In this document: positions 20,801-32,100 of the stretch, one piece after another
Layout: each line of letters begins with the position of its first letter
How positions within the stretch are numbered: the stretch's first letter is position 1
NCBI RefSeq assembly: GCF_963678635.1
Contig: NC_087064.1
Span: 62,241,548 to 62,305,547 of the forward strand
Source of the DNA: Symsagittifera roscoffensis
Lineage: Eukaryota; Xenacoelomorpha; Acoela; Convolutidae
Direction of reading: 5' to 3'
DNA: 64,000 nucleotides
Position numbers and translations under genes: made by a program
The notes under the pieces: model-generated
Seen by the model: the letters and a program-made list of their open reading frames with translations, nothing else
Databases searched by the model: none
Told to the model about the DNA's origin: nothing

Positions 20801-23800
20801 ATGACGAGAGAAACAAAAACTATCAGAGAAAGAAAAGCCATCAGGAGAGAAAGAAAAGCCATCAGAGTCAAAGAAAACGAAACAAATTTCCATTATAGCC
20901 TTTTGAAGTTATACCATTGGTTCGTAGATACAGGTGTACAAATATCGTCAGCAAAATTTAATTTGGGGGGCTAGGAAATAAGACGACAAATAAAATAGAC
21001 GTCCGTCAAGAAACGGAATTTACGGACAACCAGCATTTACTCAGCCAAAAGTTAGGTTATGCCTGTGATTAAATTTCACGCAAATTACATGCAAGTTATT
21101 GTCTAAATTGGACAACCAGTATTTACTCAGCCAAAAGATATTGTTCCGACTTTCGTAACGAAAGTAACGGAATATTTGTGCACGGGTTGATTTTTTCTTC
21201 AGAAAAATTTCGATTTTTTAAATAGCCATTTTATCTGACGGAATTTTGGATCAACCGTACAATCTCCCCCCTGAATGTCCTACCGTAGAATAACCTCCCC
21301 AAGCTTGTATTAATTTTGAAATTTAGATCTGTATAAAAATGCTTTTCATACAAACCCGCAAACAAAAATTTTTGACATTTTTTAAGCGCGATTGCATTTG
21401 TATGCTATAAACTACCTAGATTAATGTTTTATAACAATTTTCTTTAATTATACAGTTAATTGTAAACAATAACTGGCGAACTATCGACTTCTGCCCTGAA
21501 CAATTGGCAAGCATAACTAAAGATACACAAGAAAAACATTCGCTAGGTGTCTACCCACTTCTGAACACAATTCAGCAAAAATTGAAATCTATCAACCAGG
21601 TTTGTGGTTCTTGTTCAAGCAGCAGCAGAATTACGGCAATACCTAACTCATTCAGTGAAATGATAACTATTTATTTTCATGTATTTTCATGTTTAAATAT
21701 GAGTTTTTTTTGGCTCTGTTAAGTCTCAACATTATATTCTAGTTAAATCCGAATTTCCACTCTTCCACTTTCAGCACATAACAGTGAAGCAATGCTACGA
21801 TGTACTTCGCGAATTAAATGTCAAAGAACCTCTGGGACCTTCTACCTTACCTGCTTGGGCAATAATCGAGGCCAATCAAAATTTGTGACCCACCTACTTT
21901 TTGTTATTCTTGCCTGCATAGATGAGAAAGTTTTTCCATCTGAACTAAAGAAAGCAAATTTCACACCCTCATTCAAAAAATGACCCGTTGGATCCAAAAA
22001 AGTATCGCTCTATGCCAGTAACATGTGCATTTTCCAAAATCTTTGAAAAAGCTTATGCTCAAATAACAACATTTGAACAAACATCAAATAACGACTCTAT
22101 TTCAGGTTGGATTTCGTAAAAAATTCCCAATACAAGATGCCTTGATTTACGTTCAGTAAAAATCCGAACAAAAAGTTTCTAGAAAAAACGTTCATGCAGC
22201 TTTATTGGGTCTTTCAAAAACTTTTGACTCTATTTCACATGATATTTTAGAAAAAAAATTACACTGTATGGGATTTTCAATTTAAGCAAATGCATTAATA
22301 AGGTTTCCTCAATGAACGCCTTAAAAGCGTAGATGTGGTGAATGGAAATTTTTCCGACTGGATTGAAATTAAAAAGGTGTGTGCCTCAAGCCACGGTACT
22401 AGGTCCATTGTTGTGCAATTTATATATCAATGATATACAAAAATGTAAACTTCATGAATGAATATTGGCGCAATATGCAAACTACTGTATAATATTTGCA
22501 TCACCCCTAACTTCAAATGATGCATTGAATCAATTACAAAGTTCCTCGCTCAAACTCATTAAGTTTTTGCCGAAAATCAGTTGAATTTGATTGCATCAAA
22601 ATCAGAATTTTTATTTTTTTTTGTCAGAAAATGAATGATAAACAGTGTGTGGAATCTGACCAATTTGTTATAAATAACAACACAGCGACGAAAACTGAAT
22701 GCAAATATTTGGGTTTGATTCTTGCTTCCAATCATTCATTTCAATCTCAAAAAAAGAAATTAAAACGGTAGAAACTATTGGACAACAACTTCCCACATTG
22801 TCTTTGGTTGCTTTTCTTCATTGTTTAGTTTTAAGTCTTTTAGATAATGCAGCAATATTTTTGGAGCAAATTAATGCAACTTCAATGATGTCCATAGAAA
22901 AGCAGTTGAGTTGAAATGAGCTTTGAAACGCACGTTATTCAGATCAAAATTTAAATCTTCTGCCGCACTACGGAAAAGTAAATCATTTATCGGAACTGAA
23001 AAAGAATTGAATTGAAATGTGTTACATATCTATATCAGTATTTTACTTTAAAAATGCAAGCTTTTATGCATTGAGGCTAACGACAGCGAATTAAAGAGGA
23101 AATCCAAGAACAAAGCAAATAAAATATGATAACCACTGTTCAACTGCTTCTCTACAAAGTTTTTTTTCATCCGACGTCAAAAAATGGAAATCGTTGCCCA
23201 GTAAATTACTAAATTTTGGTATTACCACATCAACATTCAAAAAAATTATAAAAGTTTTGCACGACTGAAAGGAAATATTATCCTATATGTACGTATACAA
23301 ATACATGCCGTGAATTCCGTTTTCATTAGTTGATTTGCAATTATATGTTCAGTTTTGCCAATGTTTTAACAATTTTACGTTCTTTACACTTTGTATGGAT
23401 GTACAAATAGATTTTACTTCACCTTATCATTCCTAAATTGATGATTCTCTTGATTTAATAATTTCATCTCATTTTATTCAAACACGAGTAACTAATCTGA
23501 CTTTGTCATCTTCTTCTTCTTCTATCTAGGCTATACTCAAAGTTGGCTCATAGAAAATCCGTTTTTTTTCTCCCTCTTAATTTCATTTTTTTTTGGGGGG
23601 GGGGGGGAGAATTTTTTTTTTTTTGGGGGGGGGGGTTGATCCGGAATGAAGTTTTTAAAATCGTTCGAAAAATTTTGTGGTCCTCAGCTTAAATAGAAAA
23701 AAAAATTTCTTCACCGGTAATTTTTTTGTTAGGCTATGGATGTTTAAAGATTGCCATTTTAGCTAATTTGGGACAATTAACGCGCGATATATTTCGCACT

Positions 23801-25564
23801 ATTAACGTGTAAGCGGAGATTTAATCCATCTTAGAAATCGTTCTAAATTGGTTGAAGAAAGCTTATTTGCCATAATTGGTTGAATATTAGGCGCGAAATC
23901 TGTCTTTTGTACTTTATTTGGCATGTGCGGGGGATGATTTTCACAAAAAAATCACAAATTTTTATTTTCTTTTTCATTTTATTTTATTATATATTTTTTT
24001 TCAAGTCATTACTGCTCCAAATACCTTAAAAGGCAGACGGAACATTCAGGGCCTCGCCCTGATACGAGCAGTCTTGTTTAAGTCAAAAAATTTCATGCAA
24101 TTTGCACGCAAGTTATTGTCTAAATTGCGTCTAAATTTCGTTATTTTCTGATCGTCTAATTTGCTCGTCGTATAATATCTTAAGCCCCTTTAATTTTTGC
24201 ACCAAAAAGATCAATTAGAAGCTTACTTTTAAATTCCAAGATCTGTAAATAGAAAAACATTTGTTATACGTTTTACAAGCAGAAACGCATATTTGCAATC
24301 TTAAGGACCCACTGCTTAACCTAATTTTATCAAGAAACTTATGTATCAGAACATTTAACTTATGCAACTCCTTAGTAACTTATGCAGCTCCTTATTTGAA
24401 CCTTATTTAAATTAGAAAGTATGCTCATTAAAACCCACCTTAATCGAAAACAAACTTTTGTTTATTGTAAGGGTTTGCACTCATTGGTATGAGCAACCAC
24501 TCAAACAGAAGTCTTCTAACCAAGTGATGTGATTGTCTCGGTCGCTGTAAAGGGCTCATCTGTCACATGAGTTTCGTTCACAGTAGACGCATACAGAGAC
24601 GGAACCATATCTACGAACTGATCTGGAATGGACACGTTGTAATTCCAGGGATTGGTGAACGAAAAATGCACCCCCAGTTTGTCAAACTGATCTACTCCCA
24701 AACTCACACACATCATGTCCTGTCCATAGTATGTCCCGGAACTCGGATAACTGAAACCACCTTCGAGAAAATTGGGGAATTTGGGCACGCTCTGCGTCAG
24801 GAAGAACCCATCTTGAGAATCGAACGCCCATGCACCTTTGGAGTGACCTCGTGACGTGGAGTAACCACCATTAGGCCACTGGTCATTGTAGAATCCTCGT
24901 GCCATGACGCCATCACTACTGCCATTTTTATAGTTCTCGTAGATTGGTATCAATGTGCGATAAAAAGCGCCTGGATTCAACGGAAAACTCTCAAATCGTT
25001 ACATACACAAGTTTCAATTTTATTTAAACCGTAGTTTTCGCCAGGAATAATTTGTATAAAGACAAATTGATGTTAAGCTTGATAAATTACCTTTGGCTCA
25101 AAATTTCAAGGCAACTGGACATAGTGAAAAAATGCAAAAGGTAAAAACTGAGGGTATGTAAAAGATGGAGTAATTAACTATCATCTCGTCTGCAAAACAT
25201 TATCAACTACATTGAGGTAAGAAAAGTAAATTTGTCTGCTTATTTGCTGTTGCTGCAAAATGATGAAAAGTATAGCGAAAAATAAACTAAAAATAACTGG
25301 AAATCTGCTGAAAAAATACTCGCTTTTGGTTGAGTTGACGTCGTTAGGTGATATCTGGTACTGCTGGTTCTTCGCATCCAGATACAAATAGGCGGTCCCA
25401 TCGTACAGTTTACCCGAATCTGCCGAGTACTTGGGAAGCTTATATACTATAAACCAGTCTACAGAATTGCCATCTTCATCCATACATTTCAAAGCCAGCG
25501 AGTACTCTAGAAGAGCGAGAAAAGTCAAAAGAGGAAACAACTTTAACATGGTACTAATTTTCAT
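17521..25564 (-). CDS. DNASE2: Deoxyribonuclease II, four exons
   Basis: Exons on the minus strand: 25564-25320, 24987-24521, 18158-18015, 17864-17521. Together they give 1,200 nt, 399 residues plus stop, and all three junctions keep phase. Residues 1-24 form a signal peptide. The family start (LKCMDEDGNSVDWFIVYKLP) follows, then the first catalytic motif GHSKG with His130, and the second one DDHSKWA with His311 near the C-terminus. Both halves of the DNase II active site are present. From the family, the enzyme cuts DNA at acid pH in lysosomes or digestive vacuoles, without metal. It is slightly longer than the usual ~350-370 residues. Two donors are weak (GTTAGA after exon 2, GTCACT after exon 3), but the joined protein follows the family through both. 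Confidence 0.88.
18015..18158 (-). CDS. DNase II exon 3
   Basis: Acceptor tttcttctttgag|GT. The exon encodes GGVVFTLFSKYKNADLDM and WQNSGTNLPSDC, family-typical residues. The donor is GACG|GTCACT, poor in consensus but in the right phase. Confidence 0.8.
18170..21450. other. Intron 2 of DNase II, left part, no gene seen
   Basis: AT-rich. Small repeats are present: ggacaaccag(c/t)atttactca at 21026 and 21111, agagaaagaaaagccatca twice near 20828-20860, and a perfect inverted repeat CTTTCGT-A-ACGAAAG near 21155. No domain was recognised in the short frames on either strand. Confidence 0.5.
21460..22960 (+). pseudogene. Dead non-LTR reverse transcriptase in DNase II intron 2
   Basis: Plus-strand translation, shifting frames, follows a CR1/jockey-type RT. 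It shows VLRELNVKEPLGPSTLPAWA, then DPLDPKKYRSMPVTCAFSKI, LGLSKTFDSISHDI, a 'GVPQ..VLGPLL..LYINDI'-like block near 22380-22440, and AQYA(D) near 22470. Several stops and shifts break it, so it is not functional. It lies opposite in strand to the host gene. Confidence 0.75.
22960..24500. other. Intron 2 of DNase II, right part
   Basis: No gene seen. At 23586-23636 there is a double T-G block (T9 G14, then T14 G10). At 24090-24180 a short stretch (gcaagttattgtctaaatt ... gatcgtctaatttgctcgtcgt) recurs near 21080 and 26380, so it belongs to a small dispersed repeat. Confidence 0.5.
24521..24987 (-). CDS. DNase II exon 2 (first HxK motif)
   Basis: The acceptor is gatttgagag|T. This choice joins STKS to DFPLNPGAFYRTL in frame; the alternative AG at GAATCCAG would break the frame. 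It contains GHSKG and closes at G|GTTAGA (24520). Confidence 0.8.
25320..25564 (-). CDS. DNase II exon 1
   Basis: ATG at 25562-25564 gives a good signal peptide (MKISTMLKLFPLLTFLALLE...). A second ATG lies five codons on. The donor GA|GTATTT at 25319 is in phase 2. Confidence 0.8.
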
Positions 25565-26550
25565 GTTTGTCAAAAATAGTTTTCACAATATTTCATTCAC
25601 AAATCCGTAAATAATTTGTACATGCTGCTTTATACTAACTTTTATTGATTCCAGATAAATAAGTCAAGTTTCGAACTTTGTAGGCAAAATCGATCTCTAA
25701 ATCAAACAAATGGAGCAACTGAAGTTTATGAATTAGTTTTGGCGTCTAGTGGTGGTTCAAGGTTATTACTGAATATAATGAGTTAATAAGGTCAAGACTT
25801 GTTTCTTCATTAATTGCGATAATGTTACACAAAGTTTGTTGATTCGGATATGAGCAAGTTCTGACTTTACATTTGAAATTTGATATTCATTTGATGACAC
25901 AGAAGCTACACTTCGCGAACACCGGCAGAAAACAGGACAAAGGAGTTTAAAAGGCCAAAAGAAAAAAATTAACCAAAAAAATGCGACTAGCGAATGAAAC
26001 ACTCTGAAGGATCAAACACACGGCTCTTCGTCAACCACCATTTTCATTTACTTATGCTTTTGTAGTAACAAATACCAAGAACCAACAAACGCACTTTAAT
26101 GAAGCAAATGTTAAATACGCTAATTACTAAATTGTATATTAGAGCAAAAAATCTGAATTGTCCGACTGTTCTTTAGCTGGTCTCGAATAGCTTTTGGTGA
26201 GAACAAAACTAACAATTGTAAGAAAAAGAGTGACGAAATAACACAAGCTCGTTATTGTACAAAAGCAAAACTTAAAATTCATTCTGCTGGCGTAAAAATT
26301 ATTTACTGGAGTATCCACAAAAAAACTTCTCGGCTTACTTAAAAATTGTTTTGGCTTGCCAAAAAAAATCGTTATCAAAAGCAAGTTATCGTCTAAATTC
26401 AGTTACTTTCGGATCGCCTAATTTGCTTGTCGTCTCATCATTTTTCCTAGACACCTGAAAATAGACCGAACTTTATTAAATTTTTCAGAAAGAAGAGCCT
26501 CAATTGGTTTTTTGGTTCGCATCTAATAATTTAAGTATGGCCTATAGTGT
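25565..26550. other. Intergenic between DNase II and the CDK gene
   Basis: No protein-like frame. A copy of the short gcaagttat(c/t)gtctaaatt repeat is near 26380-26440. Confidence 0.45.
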
Positions 26551-26950
26551 GGCAGGCGCGGATCTGGGAGTTTCTCGAGGGGGGGGGGGGGGGGGGGAGG
26601 TTGGTTTTAAAAAAATTGTCTACTTTTTCAGGCCGATCAAATTGATTTTCTGAGCTCTCTCAAACCACTATAAAGACCCAAATTTTCTGCGCCGTAGGCA
26701 AAATTTTGAAAAAAGGCCAAAAAAACGTTTAGGAACTTTTTTGAAAATTTCGATGAATAAGTCGCGTTTTTTCGTCACGCGCTCCCCTCTCAAATTAGTA
26801 TAGATTGGCGTCAAAGGCGCCTTTAGAAAAATTTTACGATCATTCAGCCAAAAATGGATATCTCAAAATAGTACGAAGGGAGACCCTTAGGGTCGGAAGG
26901 GGGTCGAATCGTCACTAACCGCCGCCAAATTGGAACAAATTTTATATTTT
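26551..26950. repeat. Dispersed ~380-bp repeat, copy 2, with a G19 run
   Basis: Collinear with 807-1182 and in the same orientation. A run of 19 G (26579-26597) sits where copy 1 has gatgggaggag, so the homopolymer grew in this copy or is an assembly guess. Confidence 0.6.
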
Positions 26951-28544
26951 AAGGGTTTCGCTATGAAAGAAACAAATTATTGCTTCATTTAATTCATTTT
27001 AATTGAATGGCATTACTTCTTTTTTTAAAATTGACTTTCGGCTAATTTTGTTTTCGGCTTTTCGCCGAGTTTTTTCGCCCATTCGGTCCTTCAAGCATGA
27101 GAATAACCCCCTATATTTTGAGTCCAGCAATTATCGGATTAGTCTTATCTCTCATATAATCGTATTATCTTATATTTCGTATTAGGGTTTTTCGTAGTTT
27201 GTCGTATATCGTGTACAAAACACTGATTCTAATTAACATTTAAAGCATTTTTACGTTACGAAAACTTAATTTGGCCGTATATACTTGCCCGAACTCATCT
27301 GAATCTCCAGCTCCAAACTTTTCTGGAAGCAATCTTGATGTTCCAAAAAGTCTGGGAATTAAAGTTTTCCCTTGAAAATTTGGGTTTCAATAAAACCTAT
27401 TTTTCTCCAAGTAGCTAAGCTCCAAAAAAACGAATAGATTCGAATTGAAAAGCGAGCAAATTGATTCGAACCGAACCCTAACTGATCGAACCGTTCCATA
27501 CAAAATTGTTCTGACCACTTCACAATTTTGACTACCTCAAGGAATGCTTGCATTTGATCCAGTGTTAATTTATATTGAAGCCCTATTGGCCGTTATTCCG
27601 ATTCCACACATTTCAAAACCGTATCTCAGTATCAAGAAAAAAGCAGCTTGAAAAAGTTTTTTTTTCAAGCTGATTGACAAGAATTTCGTGAATGAAACTG
27701 AATTCTATATACAATTTTAATACAATTTTTACGTAAATAACCTTAATTTAGCCTCTAATTTTTCCAGTTTTTAACATAATTAAATTGTCCTTTTTCAAAA
27801 AATTGGTCTTCATTTTACCGTTGTTCAGACTAAATGAACTAAAACTTCACATTTTTTTCTTTATTTTAGCTTTTCAGCCTTTTGAACTTGTTCGCTAGAA
27901 AAGTTGAGATTGGAAAACTCTGTGCTACTTGGACAAAAACCGGATACCCTTTATTGCTTTAGCCGCAGTATGTGACATAGTATCAACAAGGATAGCCGGT
28001 TACTAAGCAACTAGCACAGAATGTTCCCGACGTCTTTTTCAAATTGTCGTTTTTTTTTCGGCGTGGTGTGATAAAAAGAGCGGACCAAAAAAAAACTTGG
28101 GATTAGGTATTTTCGACAATCATAGTAAAATAAGCGAATTGAAGTTTTTTGAATTTAAGGAATATTTGATTCCGAAAAGGGGCTAAAATACTCTAAGTTA
28201 AGTAATGTTACTCGAGTAAAACGAATTTTATACATTTAAATTACCCTATTATAAGCTTTTAAGTAATTAAAATAAGACTGCTCAAACGCTTTATTCGCTC
28301 GAAATAAGACGAAAATTCAAAAATTTCAAACCCGTTTTTCTCGACACTGAAAATTTTTAAATATGGTTCGAATCACAACTGTAAGGCTTTTAATATGATA
28401 TGTCACTCAACCCAGTCCGATGATTATTTGTGGTACCTGATTTTGAGTGGACAACAAAAAGAAAAAAATTAAAACACCCGAATACAAAGTTTTCATTTTA
28501 ACTAGAACAGCTGCTGCTCAAGAGATATTACTAATCAAGTATTT
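26951..28544. other. Intergenic, nothing recognised
   Basis: AT-rich, with stops in all frames of useful length. The 3' end of the CDK transcript should lie at its right side. Confidence 0.45.
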
Positions 28545-28550
28545 TTTATT
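28545..28550 (-). terminator. Possible poly(A) signal of the CDK gene
   Basis: AATAAA on the minus strand, about 175 bp after the stop codon. It is chosen by position only and other AT-rich words are near. Confidence 0.35.
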
Positions 28551-28722
28551 AATCTAACTTACATCTTTTTCAGTTTCTATTGCTCAAACTTATTTAAAAA
28601 CTCTGAAGAATGAAGGATTCATTTTTGAGATCAAAATTTTTCTAACCAAAATAATTATTGCAAAAATCATTTTTTTTAAGTTAAGTGTTAATTCGATGTC
28701 ACACATCGTGATCGAACAACAG

Positions 28723-29104
28723 TCAATGTCCAGTCGTGACATTTCCCTTCTGGTAAAACTCCATCAATCTCGTGTACATCTCCTGCGTTAGAGCCTCAGT
28801 CTTACTGAAGGTTGATTGGTCAACCGTACTTGCTCCTTGCTTCTGCTGTTCCAGAAAATGCGTAACTGTCGGAATGTCTATATTCTGTAGTATAGATTGA
28901 ACGCAGGATTCTGCTTTGGATCTGTCAGGTATTGTGAAAGCCTCGTTTAGTTGCATGAATAGATCATTGATGTGTTGAAATGCCTCTTCGAATCGGCTTT
29001 CGCTGATGAGTGTTTGGAGATTTACATTTCTGGCCTGTTGGTCCTTGAGTCTTTTGCGTCTCTTTTTGCACCATAGCTCGTGGCAGTCTTGATATTTTGG
29101 CAGG
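28723..29104 (-). CDS. CDK exon 12 (C-terminal extension, stop)
   Basis: Acceptor gttatttcag|C, residues [20 protein letters not shown], then a helical Gln/Glu-rich tail. Stop TGA at 28723-28725. Confidence 0.9.
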
Positions 29105-32100
29105 CTGAAATAACTACCGGTCATAGATATATAGAATGTCTTCAAAGTTGCCTTGCTGATTAGTTTTTTCAAATAAACTAAAGCATCTGCAATTCAGTTA
29201 ACCTCCTAAATGCGATCAGCCAATCAAAATACAGGCCATCCATTGAATCAAATCCATCATATAAGTAAGCCCGCTGAGTATAAATATATAGGTATTTTTT
29301 GAATTCTTCTTAGAAGTTTCTTTATGTATAGCAATTCAACCGCCCTCATAACTTGGAATCATTTATCTACATGTGAAAAATAACTATCTTCACTAATCTT
29401 TACAGATTTTGCCCCATTAATAAGACCCGTTTACGCTTTTTCATAGTTTTTCATCACTCAAAAAACTGTCCCAATCTCAACTCATAAAAATGGAGCATTA
29501 CTCATCTACTGGACTGGTAACACACCTTGGAGGTTCCATCTGTTCTGGTATAACATTGTAGAGCCAGTGGTGGTTGAGTGCCTCGGCGGCAGAGCACCTT
29601 TTCTTCGGATCCAGAGTAAGCATCTTGTCCAGCAGGTCCAGAGCATCTGCTGGAATTCTAAACAAGAATTCAGATTGCTTACTCCTTTCAAACTTTAAGA
29701 ACTGGCAGGCAATATCTTGTTATCCAGACGCTCCTACGAAATAAAACCAGGAACCTAGTCAACAGACAGTAGGAAAAAAGCCAATGACCGTAATAAAAAA
29801 TAGATAGCCTTAAATCTCTTTGAATTTCAAGAACAAATTATAATTGGCCTTTTTTTGATAACCTGAACCCAATTTGAGAAAACTGGATTAATAGGTGTAA
29901 AGCTTTTATTCCGCTGGGAAATCATAAAACTAACTTACTGTGCGTATGTCTCCCTCAACATCCTTCTGTACATTTTCTTTGGTTTCAGCTTCGAGAAAAG
30001 TGGCAGCTCAATCACCAATGGCCAGTTAGCAGGACAAGGCGTGCCACATACCCTAGCGATAGCTTCTAACTGTTGGGCCTCATCCATGCCTTGAAAAAGC
30101 GCGCGACTCATAAACAGCTCGCCCATGATGCAGCTGAAGCAAAACATCATCAAATACTCTATAAATATATTTGGAACCCTGTTGAAAGGTAATCACGACA
30201 TACAATAATAATTAACCAGGTATCTCAAATAATGTTATGTCTCACCCCGTGGACCATATGTCGACGTAGGGTCCGTATCTCTCTGCTCCTAGGAGCAACT
30301 CGGGAGGTCTATACCAGATGGTGATGATGTTGTTCGTGTAGAGCCGGTTCGCATCATCTGCATCATACAGTCTCGCCAGTCCAAAGTCGGCCAGTTTCAA
30401 TTGGCCCCTTAAATATCATTAATATCTTATCAACCGGTTATCAGCTCCACTTTACTCTAAAACCTTTACAGTAGCTGGCTCTTTGTTTCAACAGTCTGAT
30501 AACCCTTCCGCTAGTCATGTATGAATTACACTGGCAAAACGGATCTCTTCAACTATATCCCTACTCGGGTATTTAGTAACGAATATCCCCCCTATAAAGA
30601 AATAAATCAACGGTTAAGCATATCAGAATTTTGTACCTAGTAACGAGTCCCTCCCTTTTGCAAAAGGGGGGATATAGTTAAAGAGATCTGCAAATCCATT
30701 GAAAAAATTACGCATCGCACAGTAAACCAGGGTTGGCACGTTTCAAAAGGTTTCATGACAATTTTAATTCTGGAAAATCAATTAAAAACGCAACAAAATG
30801 CCGAAAATTTGAGAAAATTATGCCGACAGTTTAATAAAATAAAATCTAGGAGAGTGTTAAATGAGCCAGAGCTTGAACATAACTTACTATTTCTGAGTTT
30901 TTATAAGAGTTAGTTATCATTCGGACTTTTTCATTGAATTCTCGGTACTTTTTACGGGTTTAATTGGTGGTACCGCTGGTTGCTTCTGGTTGTAAGAAGC
31001 AACCAGCGGTACCGGTTGCTTCTGGTTGAATGTTGAATATTGAACTTCTGGTTGTAAGAATCAAGCTGAATTTTTTCTAAAAACGTATGAATTGAGGGAT
31101 GGCTGCCCTGGAAAAGCGACGTAACGCCGTTATGCCAGCCTTCAACTGCATTGGTTGTTCGAATGAGACCAGCCGCCGCGTTGTCGTAATGATTCCATAG
31201 AGCTGGGGGTAACAAAGGATCACCCTGTTGTCGACCAATTGTCTCCTTTTATATAAGTCTTCGTGAAATATGATGCGAGCTCGTCAATTTTCTCGAGAAT
31301 TTCAGTTGGAATGTCAAACTGATCGGCAGTTTGGCAAATTTCGTCTATGACAAGAGTAAACGCAGATTCGACATCTGAGAGAGGAACAAAACTTAAAGCT
31401 GGGATGATTTTTATGCTTAAGGCTAGCTTAGCGTTGTTTTCATAGGTTTTTTTAGACCTAACTCTGAAAGCGTGTGATGGAAACTTTGGCATAAATGAAA
31501 GTAGCAACCTTTGATTTCAGTTTTATATGGGGACGAAAATGCGTTTAAGGCAGCTTGCTCGAAGTCAATTGAGAATTTTGTCTGGTACGACGTCTCCAAT
31601 AAGGCTAATCAGGGCTTCAAGAAACCTGTTGTAAGTCTACTCCTTTTTGTTGCTAAGTAAAACGTAAACACAGGGGGATAAAAGCCGCCAATCTGGATAT
31701 GTACTGTGTACAATTGATAAAATTGAGACGGAAATATATTGAAAGTTCCATCACAAAGCCAAAGAATGCTATGAACGCGCAGAGCAATTAAGTTTTCCAT
31801 GTCCCCGAGAACAAGGCATCGCTCACGTCTTCTTTTCCGCTATCATGTAGACAAAAAGTTAAATATTTGTCGGGAATGTCGAAGTGACGGTCGGTCGATG
31901 AAATCACTTCAAGTGGTTCATGCGTTTTCTTCCTATTGAAGGTTCTCGTCAGGGCTGAACATGAAGGAAATGAAAACCGGATTATAGTTTACAGTCTTGA
32001 GGCTAGCTGCTATCGACTGGTTGTTAGCTTGATTCATTTGCGATTTTGCTGTTTCTTTCAACTGACTAACTAGCTGCCTTGCTTCTACGCGACCGGGGTT

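Noticed and set aside
29506-29691. 61-codon minus frame read as a small gene.
   Set aside because: It is the wrong frame of CDK exon 11; the spliced frame matches the kinase C-lobe.
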